64,000 nucleotides of DNA from Spirometra erinaceieuropaei (lineage: Eukaryota; Platyhelminthes; Cestoda; Diphyllobothriidea; Diphyllobothriidae): the NCBI GenBank assembly GCA_902702965.1, contig CACRXP010000010.1:304464-368463 (forward strand), written 5' to 3'. Made by a program: the position numbers and the translations under genes. Shown here piece by piece: positions 58,401 through 64,000 of this stretch (the stretch's first letter is position 1; each line of letters begins with the position of its first letter). Below the pieces are notes generated by a model. It did not search any database. It was given only the letters and a program-made list of their open reading frames with translations, and had not been told where the DNA came from.

Positions 58401-59888
58401 GGCAGCCTGTGTGAACCCCTGCAGTTGGATTTGGTGGGTTTGCATCACTCAGTCGCAAAAACTACTGGGTTGTACAGGACATCATTGCTTCTGCAGTTCT
58501 CGATGTGTCCGGCATTTCCCTTAATTCTAAAATACTGTTCTAGACAAAAATACGCAAAATGTGTTTTAAGAATTAAAAAATAACGCGAAGAGCTATTTAA
58601 CTTGTGAAATATTTGCAAACAGCCAGGAAAAATCCTCATTTGGTGCACGTTTAGTGACCCCTAGGACCCTTCACATCATACACTGAAGTAATAAGAAATC
58701 ATAATTCTTACGGGTGTATAGATGCTTCTCCGGAGAGCAGTTGTGAGGCTCGCATGAATCAGGTGTACCGACCATCTCCATGTTTCTGGAACATATATTC
58801 AGATTATTGGGATCGCCCGCGTTTAGCAAAAAACTTGGGCTATTTACATCCGGACGAGGATTCTGGTTAGAATTGACAAAACCAAACTTTGAGTCAGCAG
58901 AAATATTGGGATATGAAAAGATGGTCGGAAAATTTCCCTGATTGTAAGTCGGATTCGGATAATTCTGAGACTCCATGCATTGAGTATTCATACTGTGTGT
59001 CTGGTTGGGAGGCAGATAAGGAGTCCCATTGAATTCCTGGTCGAGGAAAATTGCCTGTTCTGCAGCAGAAAAGTCGTCAGAATCACCACAACCATCAAAT
59101 CCCTTATTCCCACCCCTGTTCGAACAATCTAACAGTTGTTCTTGATCGACTGGATAACTATGGGATGTGGATGAGGAAAGATCGGCAGAGTGAACGGGAT
59201 TGGAATGCGATGTCACAGCTTCAGAACACGAGGTCCAGTTTTGTACAGTCGGGTCAAGAGAACCTCCAAGGGCGTTGGGAGCCATGTTCTTGAAGTCTGT
59301 TAGCGTGGCATACCTGTAATTAGCGTCGGAGGCCTCATTTCCTCGGATTCGGCTCCGGCTTTCAACAGAAAAGTCAAGGTGCTCGCCAAAATAGTACCCA
59401 CCATAGACTGGCGCCTCTCCGGTTTCGTACGAGGAAGCAGTTTGACCAGTATCGTTTGTCAGACGGTCAGGAATTAGACTGTTGTGCGTTGAGTTACTGG
59501 TCTCATCTTGAGTAGGAGAGTCCGTACATATCCCATCAGCCTTCTCCGGCTCCCTGTCTGCTGGACCGACGCCATCAAACGGCAAGAATTGGACGCCTTC
59601 AGGAGTTGAGGTAGTTTCAGAAGTCGAGTCAAGACCCGTGTAGGGGAAACAGGTACGCGAAAAGTCCTCCGGCCCGCAGCTTGGGAGGGAATTGTTGTAA
59701 GGACCTTTGGTGTCTGCAAAAGAGGTTACCGAATGGAAAATTGAAGACGCGTCCGAAACGTCAGAATAGGATGTGGATTGGGATTGTTCAGCCGAAACTG
59801 TATAGTCATGCTTGACAAGTGGCAGTGGGGAGGAACTTGTATCTGGAATAATGGAACCAGCGGTGAACTGGGCGACGGAGAAATCCAT
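33172..59888 (-). CDS. onecut: ONECUT/HNF6-family CUT-homeodomain transcription factor, four exons
   Basis: Exons in coding order: 59888-58712, 45558-45166, 37057-36918, 34467-33172. All junctions are GT-AG and phases agree (phase 1, phase 1, phase 0), giving 3006 coding bases and about 1001 residues. Domains: Ser/Thr/Pro/Asn-rich N-terminus (1-436), CUT domain (437-516), homeodomain (about 540-600) with Phe48 and Met50 as in HNF6, and a long Ser/Ala-rich C-terminus. ONECUT proteins are nuclear, bind DNA through both domains and regulate neural, sensory and endodermal genes in other animals. The single CUT domain plus this homeodomain type separates it from CUX and SATB proteins. Introns are 13.2, 8.1 and 2.5 kb and full of repeats; an assembly gap lies in intron 2. 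Start is taken at the first ATG in the open frame; an upstream non-coding or coding exon cannot be excluded. Confidence 0.93.
34915..34995 (-). repeat. tRNA-like SINE head in ONECUT intron 3
   Basis: On the minus strand TGCTAGTCTAGTTATGGAGC (A-box region) and GGTGGTTCGATTCCGTC (a perfect B box) lie at tRNA spacing. The acceptor stem does not pair, so this is a SINE remnant rather than a tRNA gene. Confidence 0.65.
35930..36200 (+). repeat. Group C element with telomere-like core
   Basis: The flank GACCTTGCCCTGAATTGCAG is followed by GAGTTAGG, GTTAGTGTTAGGGTAAGG and other TTAGGG-like words, then GTTGAAGTTAGGACGCGAG and AATAGGAATGTCCCTG. After that more TTAGGG-like sequence extends to 36200. 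The flanks match those of the copies at 42825-42905, 36760-36830 and 49690-49740. Confidence 0.65.
36425..36535 (-). repeat. tRNA-like SINE head in ONECUT intron 3
   Basis: On the minus strand GTAGCTCAAATGGCTGAAAC (A-box region) and GTGCGTTCGAATCCAACC (B box) are spaced as in a tRNA with a long variable region. Part of the acceptor (CTCG with CGAG) can pair, but the arms are irregular. Confidence 0.6.
36760..36830 (+). repeat. Group C element fragment in ONECUT intron 3
   Basis: GGGGTTAGAGTTATGATTGA then AGTCAAAACACAGGAATAGG and TACCCTCCTAGGATTTAA follow the same order as the right half of the other group C copies. The end lies about 90 bp downstream (on the coding strand) of the exon 3 donor. 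Confidence 0.55.
36918..37057 (-). CDS. onecut: ONECUT exon 3: linker and first half of homeodomain
   Basis: A 140-bp exon between the acceptor TTTTTCGCTTTAG (before AAAAGACC) and the donor GAGATGCAG then GTAATGG. It completes a split codon and encodes 46 residues: an acidic linker, KTKEPEIVCTDE, then KRPRLVFTDIQRRTLHAIFK and ETKRPSKEMQ, helix 1 and the start of helix 2 of a ONECUT homeodomain. The family sequence is KKPRLVFTDVQRRTLHAIF, so conservation is very high. The exon ends in phase 0 and joins directly to TTIAQQLG of exon 4. It is too short to stand out as an open frame and was found by the motif. Confidence 0.95.
37480..37800. repeat. Inverted pair of group B SINE bodies in ONECUT intron 2
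   Basis: GGATGACGGCGGCGAGCAAG then CCGGAAATGGCCC (37500-37540, plus orientation) and GGGATGGCCGGTTCTGGTTT (37730-37755) then GTCAGTCAGCCC (minus orientation) are the two arms. Orientation is opposite to that of the pair at 31932-32231. Confidence 0.6.
39340..39835 (+). repeat. Group A interspersed repeat copy
   Basis: Contains GATCTCGATCTAGCCCCGTG, AATTGGGATCCGAACCGC, GTTGTGGACCACCGGGTGTG, CTCCGGTCTTTTTGACTTGG and a diverged core GTGAAACATACAGTGGAAAT. Lies in ONECUT intron 2. Confidence 0.8.
40244..40302. repeat. Trinucleotide microsatellite (GGT/GGC then GAC)
   Basis: GGTGGTAGTGGTGGCGGCGG passes into GACGACGACGACGACGACGA. It lies in ONECUT intron 2, close to a group A copy. Confidence 0.9.
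40410..41048 (-). repeat. Group A interspersed repeat, most complete copy
   Basis: Read on the minus strand the element begins TGCCCCTAAAACGGGGCACG (41048) and passes through TAGATCAACACAGGGGCTAG, CCCATTGGGATCCGCG, GTGGACCAGGAGGTGTGGTG, CTCCGGTCTTCTTGAC, the core GTGGATCACACGGTGGACAT, and a tail of about 200 bp ending near CAGGAGTGCCATAATGGCC. It defines the full length at about 640 bp. No open frame of note; no poly(A). A non-autonomous retroelement is likely. Confidence 0.82.
42825..42905. repeat. Group C element: 81 bp with perfect 12-bp terminal inverted repeats and telomere-like core
   Basis: TAAATTCCAGGG at 42825-42836 and its exact reverse complement CCCTGGAATTTA at 42894-42905 bound a core containing CTTAACCCTAACCCC and TATTCCCGTGTCCTATT. 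The same flanking words occur around telomere-like tracts at 35930-36200 and 49690-49740. Terminal inverted repeats suggest a DNA-transposon-derived MITE. Confidence 0.72.
44972..45145. other. Assembly gap (174 N)
   Basis: Run of N flanked by purine-rich sequence (AGGGGGAGGAAAGGGGGAGA on one side, GAGGAGGAGGAAAAA on the other). It lies in ONECUT intron 2, 20 bp from the exon 2 donor at 45166, so the purine microsatellite probably caused the gap. Confidence 0.99.
45166..45558 (-). CDS. onecut: ONECUT exon 2: CUT domain
   Basis: The acceptor is CACTTTTTTGTAAAG before ATCCC at 45558. After 43 residues of linker the CUT domain begins at ELNTKELAQRV and holds RYSIPQAVFAQRVLCRSQ, GTLSDLLRNPKPWSKLKSG and RETFRRMWKWLQEPECQRM, nearly identical to vertebrate and fly ONECUT. 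Two differences: Cys replaces the usual Phe in QEPEFQR, and the basic ACKRKE that normally follows SALRLA is replaced by GKYLQSGSQ. Two donors fit the next exon's phase, 45178 (AAA then GTGGGT) and 45166 (AAA then GTACGT), differing by four codons (SGSQ); the second is the stronger. A nearer AAAGTATCT is out of phase. The assembly gap starts 20 bp past the donor. Confidence 0.95.
45850..46350 (-). repeat. Group A interspersed repeat copy, inverted
   Basis: On the plus strand ACCGATGATGTCCAACACAT, ACCCACAGCAGAGTG, AGGAAGATCGGAGACGGAAC and, near 46310-46340, TGGCTCCCGTGTTGGTCCAA are the reversed core, middle and 5' words. Lies in ONECUT intron 1. Confidence 0.75.
47285..47560 (-). repeat. Group A interspersed repeat fragment, inverted
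   Basis: GACGTCCACTGTGTGCTCCA and GGTGACCTGTGAGTGAATTA are the reversed core region; ACACCGGCGGCAAGACAG continues the order. The 5' part is missing. Confidence 0.7.
49690..49745 (+). repeat. Group C element fragment
   Basis: GTGGCCTTGCCCTAAATTCC then AGGGAGTTAGGGTTGGGTAA: the left terminus plus telomere-like start as at 35930-36200; the right half is missing. Confidence 0.55.
50770..51130 (+). repeat. Group A-related repeat, rearranged
   Basis: 50770-50840 matches the reversed tail of the full copy (GATGGCACTTCCACTCAGTT, GGGATCCCAG), while 50940-51130 has the middle and core in plus orientation (CCGCCTCCGGTCTTCTG, GGAGGAGAGAGTGTG, GGGGTACACGGTAGACATC). The same combination occurs at 18960-19340. 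Confidence 0.65.
51600..51840 (+). repeat. Group B SINE with tRNA-like head
   Basis: The head has GCTCAGGTTCGAGTACCT (B-box region) preceded by CTGCGCAGTGATAGAATTG; the body has GGAGACTAATGAGCTAGAAA then TGGTCATCCTAGTCTCCC and TCTGTCGG. Both parts are in the same orientation, giving the SINE polarity head then body. Confidence 0.65.
52740..53250 (+). repeat. Group A interspersed repeat copy
   Basis: Starts GTGCCCCTAAAATGGGCCAA, contains GTAGACCAACACAGGAGCTA, GTATAAAATCCTGGTCAAGT, GTGGTGGTATGACAAGG, TTCTTGACTCTCTCTC and ends with the core GTGGAGCACACGGTGGACAC. A GGA microsatellite has expanded inside it. Lies in ONECUT intron 1. Confidence 0.85.
53076..53128. repeat. (GGA)n microsatellite within a group A copy
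   Basis: About 15 tandem GGA units at the place where other copies have GGGGAGGAGAGAGTG. It produces artificial Leu- or Pro-runs in translation. Confidence 0.92.
54000..54165 (-). repeat. Group B SINE with tRNA-like head
   Basis: On the minus strand the head is TGGTTCAGTGGTATTGCTGG (A box) and CCGGGTTGGCATCCCAGG (B box) at 54160-54085. The body follows: GTATGGCTGGCCGACGGTTA then ATAAACCAGAAGTGGCCATC and CTCCCTTGTCTTTGTAAG. This copy shows the complete head-body order. Confidence 0.75.
54995..55475 (+). repeat. Group A interspersed repeat copy, nearly complete
   Basis: From GGTGCCTCTAAAACGGGCCA through GGACCAACACGAGGGCTAGA, AATTGGGATCCGAGGTCC, GTTGTAGACCAGGAGGCG, CCGCCTCCGGTCCTCTTGAC to the core GGAGCACACGGTGTACATCG. 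Useful with 40410-41048 for building a consensus. Confidence 0.85.
55480..58711. other. ONECUT intron 1, 5' part; no gene seen
   Basis: AT-rich sequence with short frames (longest about 125 codons at 57701-58078 on the plus strand) lacking recognisable domains or shared repeat words. Confidence 0.4.
58712..59888 (-). CDS. onecut: ONECUT exon 1: N-terminal region
   Basis: The frame starts MDFSVAQFTAGSII and runs 392 codons plus one base to a strong donor, ACCC then GTAAGA, at 58712/58711. The protein is rich in Ser, Thr, Pro, Asn and Asp with several acidic stretches, as expected of an activation region, and has no folded domain I recognise. Without splicing the frame would end at a stop 41 bases further on (58671). 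Assignment to ONECUT rests on strand, position, the donor phase that matches the CUT exon acceptor, and composition; there is no sequence motif shared with known N-termini that I can point to. The open frame continues upstream for about 75 codons without an ATG, so the start at 59888 is likely but not proven. CTGCACAG directly precedes the ATG and could itself be a splice acceptor. Confidence 0.75.
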
Positions 59889-60111
59889 CTGTGCAGCCAG
59901 ATATGAGTTAGGCAAGACGTCGAAGCCACCTGGTTGCTTGTGTCTGGTGCTACGGCAGACAGCGAGACTATTGGGCGTCAAGATTGGGTTAAAGTGCCGG
60001 CCTAGATCGCAGCCGGTAAATGCGATTGGCTGCCGGTACGTGAGCAATCGTGCGATCGACGGCCAATACGCGTTAAAAATGGCACCAGCGTTTAATTGGT
60101 GAACTCGCTAA
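59889..60111 (-). promoter_or_regulatory. Possible 5' UTR or promoter of ONECUT with a CCAAT motif
   Basis: Upstream of the chosen ATG the same frame stays open for about 75 codons to a TAG near 60111 but has no ATG, so it is probably untranslated. A GCAGCCAATCGC word (CCAAT-box type, minus strand) lies at about 60022-60033. No TATA box is evident. This is suggestive only; an upstream exon joining at CTGCACAG before the ATG is the main alternative. Confidence 0.3.
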
Positions 60112-63100
60112 TGCTTCGAGTTGCGAATGTTGAAGTCGTTCCCTTTGTAGGTTGTCTCGGAAGAGGACGAGTGGGTGTAGCCATGCCTATTAACACGCCT
60201 TCGATTTTTCCCCCTTGGCACGTGTCCTGCGATAATTATCGACCGCAAAATTTGAATAGCGGTCCTTCGTTAGGCGTACAGTTTCCCCAAGCAATTCGCT
60301 CCGACTTGGAATTATACCTCTTATTCTTGCAAACTGGGCGACACTTGAAAACAAAAAATTAATCAAATGGCACCTTGACAAGGGTTCTTTTGCGACTGGA
60401 GATTATTTGCGTGCACGTTCCTGCCACTTCTTAGACAGTCGCATTTTGAAAAAAACCGGATTCGTCCGTGAATCTACTGTTAACAGTGAACTCTTGACAT
60501 GAGCAGATAAATTAACATTTAGAAAGAGCGTCTGAGAACTAGGCTTCGGGATTCAAATGTTCTGTTGATTCTTTCAGTGGGCACGAGAGAAACGTTGGGT
60601 TTCGTCCAGCTCTTTCCAAAGTACGAGTGTGCTGGATGCGATTATTTACTAATGCCATTATTGTTATTAGTGCTTTCTTATTTTACAGTCTACTCACAAT
60701 AGCGGTTCTTTTCGCCAAGTCTACTATCTTTTCCAAAGAAGAGACGCAAGCTGACAAGTAACGGTTGTTGAAACCTTTGGTGTCCGATGCTTAAGTAAAA
60801 GAAGGTATCGTGTGGCTGGGGGCGGATTTGGAAGTATAAGTCCAGCAGAAGACCTTGGTTTCTCATACGCAAAATGAAGTTCTTGAGTTGTGTGCCGAAG
60901 CGGAAGGCATTTTCCTGGAAACAGCCTTTTAGTTTTACGGAATATTTCAGAATTCGGGGTAAAAATAAAAAGTGTTGTAGGACACTGCTGACAAATCTCG
61001 ATAATAGAAAATATGTGAATTAATTTCTTCTGCCAGAGCCCAACCAAATAAAGCACCATTTTCGAGTGGTTAGTCGTATTACTAACGGCCCACATGGTTT
61101 AATTTTGATGACAATGTGTGAACCGGTGGGCAATTTTTATGCATCACGGGAGGTAAGGTTAGCAGCTTGGCGTCACGGTCTTTTTGTCCCCTCTGCAGCG
61201 ATGACAGGTACGGGGACTTTCCCCTACTCGTCTTCCTTCAAAAGTAAAGGCAACTCGGCCAAAAATCAGCTCTGTGCGATGGAAAAGGTCGAACACCAAG
61301 AATCCGTGGTGCTTATCTCCAAAAGACGGGGTTCATTTTTCCTTGAGTGCATTAAATTTGCATTTTTTACGTGACTCCCAATTTATGTTCTCAATAAACG
61401 CTGCGTAACCCGATAATCGTCTTCATTTTTATGTCATCTTTCTTCAACTTGATGTAGAGCGTCCATTTGGGCCTCAGTTCAAACTATGCAAACGTAGCGG
61501 AGATGAAGGCAATTTTTCATCGGTTCTCGATATTTGTTCTGTTCAATCCAGCATTTCATTTCTCTCAGCCTGGGACAGGCTGGTGGTTATTATCTAGACC
61601 ATGTCTACTAGACGTTTTTCAAATCACAATTATGGATTTGGGGCTCTCTTGACTTATTGATGTCTGTTTGTCTCGCCAATCGATCATGCGACTTCACTCT
61701 TAAGAGCATTACGCAATTGTCAAGCCTTTACCAAATAAAGGAGCCGAAGTTCATGTCGGGCAAAACAATTTCCCACGCCTCATTGTTATTGAAAGAATGG
61801 GTACTAAACACCTTACCAGCGTCTGTTCAAGGTCACTCAAGTTTGACTATAAACTTGCGTCTCTGGTGGGACCGAGCACGAGTGAACCCGGAGGCAGCAA
61901 TGCTGGACAACTGGACCATAAATGTAACTTGTCAACCAAGCTCAGACAACACGACTTGGCCATGCAAATGGGTACAATCTCGTCGGTGTTTCGACGTAGA
62001 CTGTTGTCAAACAGAACTGATAAAATCTGACAAATCGTTGAAGGCTATAATACAGGATGATCCAAACATCAGAGCGCAGCTCACAGAACCACTGATGGGA
62101 AACTGACTGCTAAGATCGACAACGGTGAAGACTAGGAGCCCACTTCTGGTAGAAAGTATCTAAAGTTCATCTTGGAAGCAGGGAACGTCTGCCCTTTAAA
62201 ACAGACCCAATATGGGATGCCGATCCTGACAGTGACATTACATAAGTCGAATAAATCGTTGACCCCATAACGTACACTAGCGTTATAGTTTAACGTGGTC
62301 GAGGAAAGAACCCAGTTTAAAAGCAGATTATTGCCTTGTGCTAAAACCAAAGCAGGAAGGCTAGCTTGATTTTGCAACGATGCGCTTGGGAGGACTGACA
62401 ATGGCACTAAATGCCTTGTATAGACCAATCCCGCTTACAGACTAGAGGGTGTTGTTGGAAATTGTATGTTGGGGGGTTATGGCCGTGCCGCAGAGATGGG
62501 AGATCCTCTGATTCACAGGCAGTGCTTGTCTACAAAGCAAAATTAACTACATTTTAAACCCAACGGGCAGGGAAGCAGTTGCGACAAGTATACTGTCATT
62601 CTTCAGGAACATGACGTGATGAATCCTCGAGCTGGATGGTGGTTTGTCTCATCAAACACACTTCGCCGAAATTCGCCCCTAGTCACTTACTTGGTCCTGT
62701 CGATCGTAGGGCGTCAACTCCGTTTGTACATTCGTGCTTCGATAAGTTTTCCAACAGTAGCCTCTGCGTTATAAAATGAGACACCCCTGAACACCCTGCA
62801 GTGACTTGTCCCGAAACACTCGAAGAGGATGTTAATGGGTTAACGAGAGCGGATAGGGCATTGACTCACCTCTGACTGATAAGTCTGTTACAATTTTGTG
62901 GTTATACTATGTGGTCGCTTGGTTTCGTTTCCCCACGTGGTCTTCAGTTAAGAAGAGCTTTTGTTTTTTATGTCTGACTGCCTTTTTACAATACGAGGAA
63001 GTTACAGAATGAAAAATAGTAATTCCAGCCAGAAGTGTTTGCAGATAGGTAATAAGGTTAAAGTCACCAGGAAATGCCTTCCGTATACCAATAGCGGGGT

Positions 63101-63590
63101 GGAGATACCGCCAGGCTACCGCTGGTCTCGGCAACTAAATTGCAGCTGCTTACTTTGTAATAACCTTCTATCGGCAAACGACAATCCTCTTGGTATTCGT
63201 GTACGGTACCTTGTGCCGATTTGTCTGTGTGGATCTGGCGTCCATCAGTCATCAGACCTAGACGCTTAGATGCATTGTTACAAAACTAATCACAAATATT
63301 TCGTGATGTATTCTAATGAGTTCTGCGTACTGTACCACATGTGTTACGTCACAGAGTATGATGTCTTAAGTAAACTCCTCCGTTTTACCTTGATAAACCC
63401 TTAATAAACCTCGTTTCAGAATTTCAGACGGTAGCTCTCCGCTCCTGAAGTGGCCTTAAACCCCGATTCCGGCTAAATTTAAATCTTCATCGTCTGGCCA
63501 AAAAAACCGGCCAGTGTGTGAGTTTTATCCAGTCGATTTAGACTATGAATCCCTGGAATCAAAGCCAGTGACAACACTTATGATCCCCAT
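60112..63590. other. 5' flank of ONECUT; no supported gene
   Basis: Frames of up to 149 codons occur (61657-62106 plus) without domains, conserved motifs or clear splice sites. No member of the group A, B or C repeats was noticed here, in contrast to the introns. Confidence 0.35.
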
Positions 63591-63599
63591 GCAGGTGGA

Positions 63600-64000
63600 A
63601 ACCGGGACTGCATTAATACATAGGACACATAAAATTTCGACTGTCAAGAAGAACAACGCCCACGGTGTGTTCAGCGGAGCGATCGTGGCATGGAGGATTT
63701 GCGTGTGAATTAGATGCGAATCCAGCAGGCGTTATTGGGAATGCGCACTAATATCAAATGCCGACATTGGGGTGTGGTGGTGAGTGCATGTGCAGGCGCA
63801 TGCCGCGCCCATTGGGATCGGTGCCACCGCCCTGTTTTTGTTGTGGTATAAAATCTTGGTCAGTGTCCGTTGTGGACCAGGGGGTGTGGTGGTATGCCTA
63901 GGTATGGGTTTTCAATGTGCCGGCCATCTTTGCTCTCCCCCACCCCCAGTCTTCTTGACTCTGTCTTGACACCGAGTCCAGGCGGGAGAGGAGGAGCGAG
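63600..64000 (+). repeat. Group A interspersed repeat copy, cut by the window end
   Basis: An isolated reversed-type core word near 63660 (CACGGTGTGTTCAGC) is followed from 63714 by GCGAATCCAGCAGGCGTTAT, CCCATTGGGATCGGTGCC, GGTATAAAATCTTGGTCAGT, GTGGACCAGGGGGTGTGGTG and AGTCTTCTTGACTCTGTC, all in group A order. The core lies beyond the window. Confidence 0.8.

Noticed and set aside
59889..60047. Start of the ONECUT exon 1 frame at 60047
   Set aside because: The codon there is TTG. The first ATG in frame is at 59888, giving 392 codons plus one base to the donor, which fits the phase of the next exon.
61657..62106. 149-codon frame upstream of ONECUT
   Set aside because: No domain, no conserved motif and no splice context; length is within what random sequence gives in 64 kb.
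1..64000. CRISPR arrays, bacterial operons, rRNA genes, integrated viral genes
   Set aside because: No regularly spaced direct repeats, ribosome-binding-site-led gene strings, rRNA sequence or viral protein motifs were seen; all reverse transcriptases here belong to non-LTR or Penelope-like elements.

Overview
This window is eukaryotic DNA, most likely from a flatworm and probably a diphyllobothriidean tapeworm. Evidence for this: genes split by long introns, about half or more of the sequence as decayed non-LTR retrotransposons and short interspersed repeats, TTAGGG-type telomere-like tracts, CR1-, RTE- and Penelope-like elements, and an RTE C-terminus carrying C2H2 fingers of a kind I associate with tapeworm genomes. 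The species call is inference; no rRNA or mitochondrial marker is present. Two runs of N (26807-27151 and 44972-45145) are assembly gaps.

One cellular gene stands out. On the minus strand, four exons (58712-59888, 45166-45558, 36918-37057, 33172-34467) join in phase into a ONECUT/HNF6-family transcription factor of about 1001 residues, with one CUT domain and an atypical homeodomain carrying Phe48/Met50. The gene spans about 26.7 kb with introns of 13.2, 8.1 and 2.5 kb. Its parts are scattered and no single reading frame shows the whole gene. I see no other convincing host gene.

Layout. 1-3230: the edge of a CR1-like element, a long foldback element (1049-1300) and an unclassified block. 3231-7200: a nearly full-length CR1-like element (minus strand) with ORF1 and a frameshifted ORF2. 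7305-8270: about 1 kb of degenerate telomere-like sequence. 8290-15090: pieces of at least three more CR1-like copies. 15440-18065: a decayed RTE-like copy fused to the 3' part of a Penelope-like element with a GIY-YIG endonuclease. 18070-22900: little that can be identified. 22985-25931: a second RTE-like copy with a duplicated tail segment and C-terminal zinc fingers. 26300-28985: short-repeat copies around a gap. 29000-33170: the 3' flank of ONECUT with tRNA-derived SINE copies. 33172-59888: the ONECUT gene and its repeat-filled introns. 59889-63600: its 5' flank. 63600-64000: another short-repeat copy.

The short repeats fall into three groups: (A) a roughly 500-650 bp element with a very conserved core, at least 12 copies in both orientations; (B) tRNA-derived SINEs with a common body, sometimes as inverted pairs; (C) a small element with 12-bp perfect terminal inverted repeats around a telomere-like core. 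Group C is the least expected item and group A the most abundant. Together with the ONECUT gene they are the main results.
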